DNA of 64,000 bases. Source: Portulaca oleracea (Eukaryota; Streptophyta; Magnoliopsida; Caryophyllales; Portulacaceae). The first letter of the stretch is position 1, and the number at the start of each line of letters is the position of its first letter. Of the stretch, positions 54,343 to 64,000 are shown one piece after another. Location: positions 20,022,391 to 20,086,390 of the forward strand of contig CM055868.1 in NCBI GenBank assembly GCA_029582165.1. The letters are read 5' to 3'. Below the pieces are notes generated by a model. That model searched no databases, was not told the origin of the DNA, and saw only the letters and a list, made by a program, of their open reading frames with translations. The position numbers and the translations under genes are program-made.

Positions 54343-56338
54343 CAAAACAAAACAAAAAAGAAAACTAAACACCAACTCCTCTGTCGTGGGAGGAAACGAG
54401 TGCATTTAGCGTATGCACCAAGCCCTTTGAACCCCCCGGTAGCCCGGGTGGACGAGATGGACTCGTGAGGGTTTGTAGCGGTTGTACCCACAAAAGCCAA
54501 AGAAAAAGGAGAGAGGGAAAGTGAAAACAAAACCGAAGAAAACAAAAGAAAAACAAAGGCTTTGATTCACAAGATCTCGCAGTCCAAACTAAAAAAACGT
54601 GATTAAACCTCCCAAAGTAACCGTTAGGAGCATCTCACAAACACCGAATTCAGATAAAGGTCGATCTTGAAGATTTTTCAACTCCCTACACCTTGTACCA
54701 AGCGAAACCCCACATGCCAAAAGCACAAAAAGGTTTTAACGGGAACCAAAAGACTCTAAAAACTCGCGTCCGAATTTGAAAACAACAAAACAACTAAGTG
54801 AAGCGTTTCCCTCCCTTGCATTTGGTCGCCCTTGGCTTGGTGAGGGCCGTCGGTGATGCGAGGGGAGGCCCCACTCCTTTAAGAAGCAAAAACTTTTTCT
54901 TTTCTTTCTTTTTTTTTTGAATTGGAATTACCAACGAAATTTTCTTTTCTTTTTCTCTTTTTTTTTCTTGTTTTTGTTTTTAAGAGTCGGTATTAGCGTT
55001 ACTCGGGAATTGGACGGCCCATATAAGGGGTATACCCTCCCAACACGGTCTTTTCCATTCGCCTCTCCGTCGCAAAGCGATATGGGAGGAGGGTTAAGGG
55101 GTATCCATGTCGTACCACGAATACCGGGCCCGTGTAGGTTGGCTAAGTGTAGGTGGTTAATGTCTTCAGCGACACGCTCCACTTATTCAGGTTATTATAT
55201 CTTAAGAAAGCTTTTCTTTCTTTTCTTTTCTTTTTGCACTTTTTGCTTTTGCTAAGCGAGAAACAAAACAAACCCGGACACAAGCTCCTAGAACCTCCAG
55301 GTTCCGACAAAAAGAGAAAGGAACGGGGGTCTCACTAGACACTTAATGAAGGGAGTTTATTGAGGGTAAGTCTCGACTAGAACCCGAATTAGGGTCGAAA
55401 ATGCTCCAACCGGTTACTTTTAAAGAAGTTTAAGAACGGCTTCTCAACTGCGAAAACGAGATCCAGGAAACAAAACCAAACAAAGACAAAACGAAAAGAA
55501 AAACCGAAAAGGTTTTCACTTCCTTTTTTCTCCTTTTTCACACAAAAATTTTCAAATTTTGTGCAAAAACTAAGAAAACAAACAAAACTACTAGGTGATC
55601 TACCCTTGAAACAGAATATCTCCCCCCCCCCCAACACTTAAAACTCCACAATGTCCTCATTGTGGGAAGGTGTCACATGAAAAGGGTAGAGAACCTACAA
55701 AAACAAACAAAAAAAAAAAAACAACTAGCAAGTAAAAATGGTGGCGACCCGAGCCCACAAGGCTCCAACAGCGATATATCCCAACACAAACACTCAAAGG
55801 GGTTCGCCACCCAAAAGAAAAATCAAGCATGCAGCATGGATCAATATATATACACAACAAAGAATGCGGAAAGAGGTTACCTCGAGGTCTTCAATTTATT
55901 AACGAACCAATTCGCGATCCAGGGAAAACATCACACTTGGGTTAGGAATAAACAAGAAAAGCATAGTAAGTGTGAATGTCGCATGCATAAAAGGAAAAGA
56001 GTAAAAAACAAAAAAAAAATAAACAAGACACTAGAGACTAAAAACTAAAGAAAAGACAAACTATTCACAACATGTACACCGACACTAACTAACCTCAACC
56101 CCGAATCTCACTAGTTTGAGGCGGGAATTGAGGGTGAAACAACTCTAGTAACTGGCCGAACCAATGATGAAGCAATGAATGCAAAATAACTCAAACCATG
56201 GGGACAATGAACTCAACAAAACCGACTAACCAGCATACTTTCCCTCCAACTTCCCAATAAAGTACCCCCCATACTTATCTAACACTAACAGTGTAAATAA
56301 AATCAATAGAGTAAAGTGGGAGTGGGGACACTTACAAA
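54343..56338 (-). other. Element B 3' non-coding region
   Basis: No supported ORF. Conserved blocks shared with A and/or C: GCGTATGCACCAAGCCCTTT (54408), the CTTGGCTTGGTGAGGGCCG block (about 54833), and GGTGGCGACCCGAGCCCAC (about 55740). Homopolymer-rich. Confidence 0.65.
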
Positions 56339-57864
56339 TTATTGCTCGGATCCTCCTGGGGGAGGATATGGGTGATATGGGAAGTAGGTGGGATAATAGC
56401 TGTTGATGTACTCCGGTGGTGGTGGGGGATGGTTCGCAATGGAATAGTGATAATACCCCCAGTCACGCCAATACTGGTTCTGCTGTTGAAAATACCCCTC
56501 GTGCCTCTGAAGTGTAGACTGCTGGGCACGTATCAGATCTTGTTGGGTTTCCAACAAGTTGTTTTGACGCTGGAGTATCGTTCGTTGCTCTCGAAGATCA
56601 ACTCTCAATTGTTCAAATTGAGAGTTGAGATGCTCAAATGAAGCTTCCCATAGGTGACTCTGACTTCCACTAGCTTCACCGTGGTTGGCATATTCCTCTT
56701 CTTCCTCCTCATTTTCTTCTTCTTCCCCTCCTTCCTCAATGTCCTCCTCTTCTTCTCCAATGTTCTCCTCTTCTTCTTCACCACTGGACCCATCCAGACC
56801 ACCAACCTTGCGGTCACTAGGAACTTGACCACAAGACCAGTTGCGTTTCTTTGTGATATCCAACCACTCCTCGGCATGGTCCGGATCTAAAAGAATCTTC
56901 GTGTTGTTGCCGTGTCCGTGCAATAGATCGTGGCAGTTGGGTGCTTGGCGAGGATGTTCATTTTCTGCAACCGCACCTTGTCGATAAGATCCGGATCATA
57001 GCGCGGTTTCCGCTTCTTCAAATAATTCCCAAAACCTTCCTGAACTAGGAAGTGCCAAATGATGTGCCCCATCCCGATAGTAGTGGGTCGGGATTCCGTG
57101 CTAATCTCCCGGAGACAGTGTAGAATGCAAGATCCGGTGTTGACCCGCTTACCCGTTATGCATTGTAGATCACAAAAAGATCATCTTTTCGAACCTTGGG
57201 GCGTCCGTCATCTCTCCCAAACACCTAACTAGTCACAACTCTGTGGAAGATTCGAACAACTGGGTTGCAAAAGTCACGCCCCTTAGAGTTTCGGGGGCAA
57301 TGATATCGGGGATATTCGTCCCTCATACCAAGGTTCATTCTCCTCCAACAGGTTAAGTCTATCATTGCCTGCTGCTCATCAAAATTCGCGCATCGCTCAT
57401 AGAGTCTCCCATCCTCGGGCAACCCCAACCGTCGGCAAAAACGCTTCAAGTTGCATGACTTGTCTTTGTTGGCAACCCGGTATTCAAAATACGCATATTT
57501 CGTGCCATCATTGTGAACCTTCAAGGAGCTTAAAAATTCGAGGACGGGTTGATCCACAACCGATTCGTCAATCATAATGAATATCTCCCAACCAAGAACA
57601 CCAATGAGGTAATCGAAGCTCGGCTTGCAATGGGTGGCTTCAATTGTCGCCGCATCATAAATATCAGGTGTACATATTTTCCGTGCTTGGAACATTTCAT
57701 GCCATCGTTTATGCTCTTCATCCCGGAAAGTCACATCCGCATCTGGTTCACACCGAATTAGTGTGGGCGTTTGCGCTTTGTAACGATCCTTTTGTGAATG
57801 AGGACGGTCTTGGTTGCGAAGAAGAAGCTTCCTCGACTCGTGAACGCTTGTTCCTTCCACTCAT
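56339..57864 (-). pseudogene. Athila-type extra ORF in env position
   Basis: The likely start is ATG at 57862-57864 (MSGRNKRSRVEEASSSQPRP), with a frameshift near 57740 into the frame of 57225-57860. There the text HKRWHEMFQARKICTPDIYD, FDYLIGVLGWEIFIMIDES and NLKRFCRRLGLPEDG resembles the retrotransposon ORF annotated in plants as putative plant transposon protein. Stops at 57225-57100 separate it from 56339-56923, which has a long Glu-rich tract, a Gln/Leu coiled coil (EQLRVDLREQRTILQRQNNL) and a Pro/Tyr-rich tail (HPPPPPEYINSYYPTYFPYH). No signal peptide or membrane segment is seen, so an envelope role is not supported. Confidence 0.65.
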
Positions 57865-59524
57865 GATGAACAAAAGCAAGACTTGTCAAGAATTTTGCAA
57901 ATAGCAGTGCCTAAAATTCAAAGGTAACCCAAAAGGAATCGACACAAGCAACAAACACGTGAGTTTGAAAAGCTTATGCACAAAAATCACAAGGAATTAC
58001 CTCAGATCGGAGCACTTGAACGTGTATTCACCAAGGAGGACAACTTTTGCTTGTCAAAATGAACCAAACACACAGCATATACAAACAGAACGCACAAATA
58101 GCACAGGGACAACTTACCAACTCAGCTCATAATGTAAGTATGTGTGAAAATCAACCAAACTCTTAGCAAAGACAGCATAAGCGTGCTAGAACAGATGAGA
58201 AACAGCAGCTAAACACACCAAAACCAAGCAGTTGCACAGTATGTACACCAAAAAAATACCAAAAACAGCTCATAAAAGTAATTCACTGCGTGGGTGTGGG
58301 TATTATTCAACGAGAACTCACTGTGCTGCTAACGTGCGTGCGTTTCAACAGATGAAAACAGCAACCTATTACACAAAACATCAATCAAGAACTAGCATTC
58401 GGATTCAACAACACAGTAAGGTAGAATTTGAGTATAAAAATTGACAAAATCCGATCCTAACTCAGCAAAGCATACCAAACGACCAAATACAAGAGAAAAG
58501 GAGAGGATTTCGCACAATTGAAACAAGAAGTACCTCACTTAGCTGTGTATACCAATTAGTCGAACAATGCAGCACACTTGGACGGAATCTGAGCAGAATG
58601 CGAATCCCAGCAGTAAAATTCGCACAGCAGAGGGGGAAATTAGGGTTTGGGTCGAAAATGGAGAGAAAGGGAGAGTGACGAATTGATGAATGAGAGGGAT
58701 TGAAGTGAGTGTGAGTGAGAGATTTTCGCAGGCTTAGGGCTGTTACAGAGGGAGAGTGTCGAAGGAGTGAGGAAAGAAATGAGAAAAGTGAAGATAGAAT
58801 CGGGTTTTTTTTATTTAGGGCAGAATTATGTCGCTGACAGTGTCAGGTCGCGGGCGCGACCTGTCTGCAGCAGTTGGGAGCGCCGGCGTGTTGGGCGTTG
58901 CAGCGCGTGACCGTGTGCACGGTATTCTTCACCGTAGCTGAGCTCCTGGCGCTGTGCTGCTGCGACTGTTGTGCGGTGTAGCGGGTGCTACACATCAGGT
59001 AGCGCCTGCTACCTTACCTTGCTTCCAACTCCAAAATAATCAACTTCAATTCCTACAAATTAACACACTTCAACACTCAATTTTTCTCATACTTCCTCAA
59101 TTTTAATCCAAAATTTTCCAACTCTCAAACTCTCCTTCAACACTCAAATATTTTCAAAACTTCACTCACTCACACATTCTTCCTTCACTCCAACTTCAAT
59201 TTTTTTATTTTTGAACTCCAACTCTTTTTCTATTTTTTTCTTTCAATTTTTCACATCATTTTTCTCTCTTTCTTTTTTTTCATACCTTTTTCTTTCTAAA
59301 CCTAGAACTAATACCTCAATTACAAAAGAAAGAAATAAAGAAAAACTATAAAGACTAGAAAAAATAGAAAAACCTAAAGAAAGCTAAAAAGAAACATTAA
59401 AGAAAAGAAAAGGAATAAAATTAGAAAAATGCAAAAAAAACTAAAAATTGTAATAAGAACTTCAAGAATTATGGGGTGCCTCCCATAGAGCGCTTGTTTA
59501 AGGTCCCTAGCTCGACCTAAATAC
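57865..59524 (-). other. Element B non-coding region in place of pol
   Basis: About 1.65 kb without ORFs lies where pol would be expected. It is homologous to A at about 17675-19300 (GAAGTACCTCACTTAGCTG; GGGTGCCTCCCATA near 59472). A palindrome cluster lies at 58846-59020, with GGTCGCGGGCGCGACC (58846) and TGTAGCGGGTGCTACA (58978), outside the LTRs. Confidence 0.7.
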
Positions 59525-62269
59525 TTACTCGATTCTTGGACTACTCGGGACACAAACCAAAAACATCATCAATCTTTTCCACCAGTTTCTCCTCCTCTTT
59601 TTCCCATGATTCTCAAGGAGGTTCATGAGTGTCACGGGACACTCTTCCGGTAGCCTAATCATCCGCCTAGGATATCTGGGTAGCATTTCCTTTAACTTTC
59701 TCCACCAACGTTTCCTTCTTCTCTTCCACCACCTCCTACCCTTGCGTAGAAACGAATCTCGCTTTCTCAAAAACTTAGTAGGCCACGAGGATATAGAAGT
59801 AGAAAGTAACTTCAATTTGGTGTTCGGTGGTTTACCGGGCCTAGGACCTTTGAAGATCAACTCGTTGACTTTGTTGCATTCAACATAGGTTTCACTCAAA
59901 GAAATCTCCTTCCTCCATGGAATGATCTTCAGAGGATGATCATAGTGAATGTCCTCAAATTCACTTAGATTTGGATGCGAAACCCTTAGATATTTGATTT
60001 CTCCCCAATCATCGGGCTCAACTTCGAGAAAATATGACTCCTTTTTGGGTTCATCCAAGATACCTACCACCGCATTGGCCTTAAAATGAGATTCTTTGCA
60101 GGATTTCATTCTTGAAGGGTCAATGTCAAAATCAATACGATCTCTACCCATATGAAGAGACAAACGGCCCCTTCTCACATCTATAATAGCTCTTGCGGTA
60201 GCCAAGAAGGGTCGACCAAGAATAGTAGGATTTCTCGAATCTTCATCCATCTCCAGAATAACGAAGTCACAAGGGATAAGGAAACTTCCCACTTGAACCG
60301 GGATGTCTTCTAATATTCCCAAGGGCCTCCTAATACTTCGGTCTGCAAGTTGCAAATTAATAGTTGTAGGGGTCAAGTCGTCAAGGTTCAACTTCTTACT
60401 TATAGAGTGTGGCATGATACTCACACTTGCCCCCAAGTCACATAATGCATTATCAATCTTCATATCACCAATTAAGGATGAAATAAAGAAACTACCGGGA
60501 TCGACTAGTTTCTCGGGACACTTGTTTCCCATAATGGCGTTGCAACTAACCGTAAGATGAACAATCGACGACTCCTTGATTCTTCTCTTGTTTGTCAAAA
60601 GGTCCTTGAGATGTTTCTTGAATGAAGGGACCTCCGACATGACATCTAGAAACGGTATATTAACTTGGAGCTTCTTCATCATCAAAATAAACTTGGAGAA
60701 TTTATCATCATTCTCTTGTTGAACTAATCTTCCGTGAAATGGAACTAAATGTCTATATGAAACGGGTTTTTCCGATGGATTTACATGAATATCCTCCTTC
60801 AAGACTTCCTTTCCTTTCTCTCGTCTTTTCTCAATCTCTACCATCTCTTCCAACTCCTCTTTTTCCTCATCCTCGACTTCATTAATCACAACATCATTCT
60901 CCTTTTCTTCAATCCTAGCATGCCCAACTTCTAAGTCCTCCTCTTCATTGTTATCCACCACAACTCCCTCATTCTCTCCCAAAGGTCTCTCCTCCTCCAC
61001 ATTCTCCTCCACTACCATAGGTTCTTCAATTTTTCTTCCACTCCTTAGGGTAATGGCTTCAACTTGCTCCCCTTGGATAGGTTGAGGTTTAATGGGTTGA
61101 GAAAAGTATACTTGTTGAGCAACTTGGGTCATTTGGGTTTCAAGGTCTCTAAGGTGAGCACCTTCACTTTCTTGATTAGCCACAACTTGTTGCAACAACT
61201 TTTCAATCATAGAATCTTGGGATGGTTGAGAAAATTGAGGTTGTGAGGTGGGTTGAGGCAAAAACTCTTCTTGAAAGCATGCATGATGGTGACAGACTTG
61301 AGAAACAGGATCAAATGTAGGATTGGCAAATGTAGTATAACCAGGACCATAATCCTCATGAGAATGGGAATAAAGTTGGTTGGAATAAACGGCATTCACA
61401 TGTCCCACTTGACGATACTCCACACATGGATGCTCGAGATGTGGGGCGGAAATGGATGCAATGGCTTGCATACCTTGGACTAAGTTCAACTGGTTGGAAA
61501 CTCCATCATTCACCATCTTCTTTTGTAAATCAAGGACGGTAGCCATTAGAAGCTTGATAGTGGGGTTGTGTTCCAAAGAATCATCCCCATTTCCTGAATT
61601 TTGGCCACCTCCCCAACTAGGCATACTCTGAGACAGCTCATGAAGAAAAATATTGGCTCCCTCCGCAATCCTCTATAGGAACATCCCTCCGGACGCAATA
61701 TCAATAGATTCTCTAAGAGGACCACGAAGCCCATTATAGAAATGTTGAAGCAACATCCAACCCGGTAAGTTATGATGAGGGCATTGTCGTTGAAGACTCT
61801 TAAATCTCCCCCAAGCGTCGAAAAGACTCTCTCCCGGCCCTTGCTTGAAACTTAGAATTTCTACTCGAAGTCGGTATGTCTCCTCCGCCGGAAAGAAACG
61901 ATGAAGAAAATCTCCTTTGAGTGCCTCCCATGAAGAATAAAAACCAGGCGGACATGTTTGTAGCCATATCTTTGCTTTCCCCCCAAGAATGAGAGGAAAG
62001 AACTTCAACTTCAAAAATTCTGATGATATCTTTGGAATGTGAATAAAGCTAATCCGGTCTTCGAATTTATCAATATGAGCAATGGGACTTCCAGCAGCAT
62101 CGTCCCCATGAAACGGGTTTCTTTCGAAGACTTCAAGTACGTACGGCTTAAACTCGAACACAACATCAGGTGGTAATGGTGGTAACGTGATAGGATTGCC
62201 TCCCGTACCCAAAGATGGAACGGCATATGATAGAAGAGTACGGGGTGAATCAGCTTGGACTTCACCCAT
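59525..62269 (-). pseudogene. Element B gag-protease, one internal stop
   Basis: ATG at 62269 gives MGEVQADSPRTLLSYAVPSL. Gag core: FEDRISFIHIPKISSEFLKL, KAKIWLQTCPPGFY, FFPAEETYRLRVEILSFKQG and LQRQCPHHNLPGWMLLQHFY. A single TAG at about 61673-61675, after GGMFL, interrupts an otherwise continuous frame of about 915 codons. Downstream are an acidic linker, ITLRSGRKIEEP, protease NALCDLGASVSIMP with ILGRPFLATARAIID, and the basic RKGRRWWKRRRKRWWRK tail ending at 59525. The zinc knuckle of A is degenerate here (CVEYRQVGH). Confidence 0.88.
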
Positions 62270-62438
62270 TGGACTCGAGGCCTCCTACGATGCTTGGTAG
62301 GACATTAGGGCGTACCTACATGCACCAACAAGAACCAATAGAAGCATCAAATTCATCGGGATTAGCACAAACTAATTTCTAGCGTGAAAGCAAAGTCAAA
62401 TAACCAAAAACCAAGCAACTAAAACTAGGGGCGCTGGC

Positions 62439-62456
62439 TCCCCGGCAACGGCGCCA
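62439..62456 (-). promoter_or_regulatory. Element B primer-binding site, Asp tRNA
   Basis: The minus strand reads TGGCGCCGTTGCCGGGGA, a perfect 18-base match, 6 bases from the LTR end. Confidence 0.92.
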
Positions 62457-62462
62457 TTTTGT

Positions 62463-64000
62463 TGTACATCGGTTTGTAAGACCTCGGTTTTGTCGTTCTC
62501 TCTCAGGGAGTTGGCGGCCTTGATCATAGGAACTAGGTCAATGGTCGGGTTGAGATTGCTAAGGTAAGGATATCGGTTTGAATAGGCGGTCACGAAACAA
62601 CAAATAGAACTAAGGTCGGTCAAGGAATGGAAAATGGGCTTCGGAGGCTTTTCGGGATGCAAACGGGGATGAGGAAATGGGTTTTGCAACAAGGGAATAA
62701 CAAGAAGGGAGAATCAAATGGTAATTCCGTTAGAAAATACCCACCGGGCTTCCTCTTTCAAGGATAGTCCGGATTAACTTCCCCAAAGTCCATAGACAAA
62801 CCCAGGGGAGTTAATGGAACGAAATTTCCTAGTTAGTTTCTATTCGCTTTCGCGAATTAGAATACTAACTATCCCAATTCCTACCTTCCAACACAAGTGT
62901 TGGATGTATTCGGGATTCTTTCGCACCCAAATACATCCCACTTGAGGGAAGGATAGGAGTGGAAAATTGATTTCCCAACTAATTACTCACTAATATTGCT
63001 AACCCAAACCTAATCATCCATTCATACCCTTAATTACCCCCTAACCCATAGGGTTTCTAGCCACTAATCATGATAAATACTAAGCTAACAACATCCAAAC
63101 CAAACCTAAACATGATTTCTAACATCAAACAACCATAAACAAGCAAGAACAATGAAATAGCAAGCAAAGCAATTAAGAACAAGCAAAGTAATTAGCAAAT
63201 TAATTAATAAAAGAGTTAAGGGAAGAGAATACTTATCAAAATGCTGTAGATGAACAAAGGAAAGCAATAAAAAGATGATCCAACAATCTTTCAATTGATT
63301 GAATCCCCAAATCTTCAATAATAAACACAAATCTCCAAAACCCTAGATTAATCTCTCACTAATCTCCCTCTAAAATCCACTAATTACAAGCTGAAATAAT
63401 GTCTAAGTCTAACCCTAGATAGGTCGAGTTTCCCCCTCAAAATCGCAGCAAAAGAGCTACTTTAAACCCCCCAAAACAGTTGGCCAAAACGCAGAGTTTA
63501 AAGCCGAAGAAACGCAGATCAACAGGGGGTCGCGGGTGCGACCACCCCCCGTCGCGGGCGCGACGAGCGAAAACTGCCCTGGCGATTTTCTCTTCGAGGC
63601 GTCGTGGCTACGGTGTCCTAAGACCGTGGGCACGGTCTTTCCCTGTCGTCCTGATCCCAGCACACGCCCACCGTGGCTATGGTGGCCATGATCGTGGCCA
63701 CGGTCACTCTCGGCTCCATTGCATTCTGGGCGTAGCGGGTGCTACGCCATTCGTGGCGGGGGCTACGGTCCAGCTTCCCTTCCCTTTGTTCCTCCTTCTT
63801 TCAGAGGCATGTAACGCTCGATCCGAAGGTCGTAGCATGCGTTACTTCACTAATCGGCACCAAAGGTCGGGAGTGTGGTCCCGGGACGACTCCGTCTCGG
63901 TTTCCGGTCCGGCTCGGCTCGGGAAAAACGCCAAGAATGCTGTAAAAAGGCCCGTTTTGCTACGTTTTTGGTGAAAAAACTCCAAAATCTACAAAATAAC
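62463..64000 (-). repeat. Element B 5' LTR, cut by the window end
   Basis: It matches 52678-54304 nearly base for base, including the palindromes (CGTCGCGGGCGCGACG at 63550). About 95 bp of its outer end are missing from the window. Confidence 0.93.

Larger units (their letters stand above)
52678..64000 (-). mobile_element. Element B: Athila-like retrotransposon with gag-protease and downstream ORF, no pol
   Basis: Order on the minus strand: 5' LTR (62463 to beyond 64000), Asp-tRNA PBS (perfect), gag-protease (59525-62269), non-coding, Athila-type extra ORF (56339-57864), non-coding, PPT and 3' LTR (52678-54304). The two LTRs look nearly identical by eye, so it is the youngest large insertion here. 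No RT, RNase H or integrase. Left flank GGCAA (52673-52677); the matching duplication should lie about 95 bp past the window end. Confidence 0.9.

Noticed and set aside
56339..57864. Retroviral-type envelope gene
   Set aside because: It occupies the env position but shows no signal peptide, membrane segment or cysteine pattern; composition is acidic, Gln-rich and Pro/Tyr-rich.

Overview
This is nuclear DNA from a flowering plant, most likely a eudicot. Every recognisable coding region belongs to a plant transposable element: Ty1/copia, several Ty3/gypsy lineages, L1-type LINEs and TIR DNA elements. Primer-binding sites match plant initiator-Met and Asp tRNAs, and telomere-type CCCTAAA repeats are present. 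I found no intact host gene, no tRNA or rRNA gene and no CRISPR-like structure. The window reads as nested, decaying, repeat-rich intergenic DNA.

Layout. 1-1525: a TIR DNA element (MULE-like) carrying a captured host exon. 1.74-9.2 kb: a broken minus-strand copia element with a 1682-bp solo LTR inserted in its RT (perfect TCTAT duplication). 9.2-11.5 kb: a Tat-type LTR fragment, interstitial telomeric repeats and a degenerate, possibly CACTA-related region. 11.49 to ~20.45 kb: element A (plus strand), an Athila-like gag-protease element without pol, whose gag holds another solo LTR (ATGAG duplication). ~20.45-33.4 kb: element E (minus strand), a Tat-lineage gypsy element with LTR, PPT, 3' tandem repeats, two intron-containing antisense genes (plant mobile domain, and a DUF7745-like protein), integrase, two RNase H domains, RT and protease. 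Its 5' half is lost at a junction with a CACTA tnp2 fragment. 33.5-43.1 kb: element C (minus), an Athila-like gag-only relative of A. One of its LTRs has been patched with LINE sequence, and it contains an internally deleted LTR element (D, CATTG duplication). 43.1-46.3 kb: a giant microsatellite hairpin and a 5'-truncated L1 LINE. 46.4-48.9 kb: a ~2.5 kb foldback element built of minisatellite arms with a small hAT-like MITE inside. 48.9-52.7 kb: element F (minus), a gypsy RT-RNaseH-integrase with its 3' LTR. 52.7-64 kb: element B (minus), a young Athila-like element inserted in F, with gag-protease and an Athila-type downstream ORF but no pol.

How the parts relate. A, B, C and the solo LTR at 2.8 kb are one Athila-like family that has lost RT and integrase, so it would need enzymes from another element. 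The stratigraphy is readable: B sits in F, F sits in the foldback element, D sits in C, and solo LTRs sit in the copia element and in A.

The most unusual signals are short GC-rich palindromes. Element E has 13 copies of an 18-bp palindrome (AAAACCCGCGCGGGTTTT) at 77-81 bp spacing within clusters, all outside coding exons. The Athila-like and F/D LTRs carry arrays of short arm-GG-arm palindromes such as GTCGCGGGCGCGAC, shared between unrelated families. A piece of integrase pasted backwards into the RT of F and LINE filler inside an LTR of C record templated repair events.
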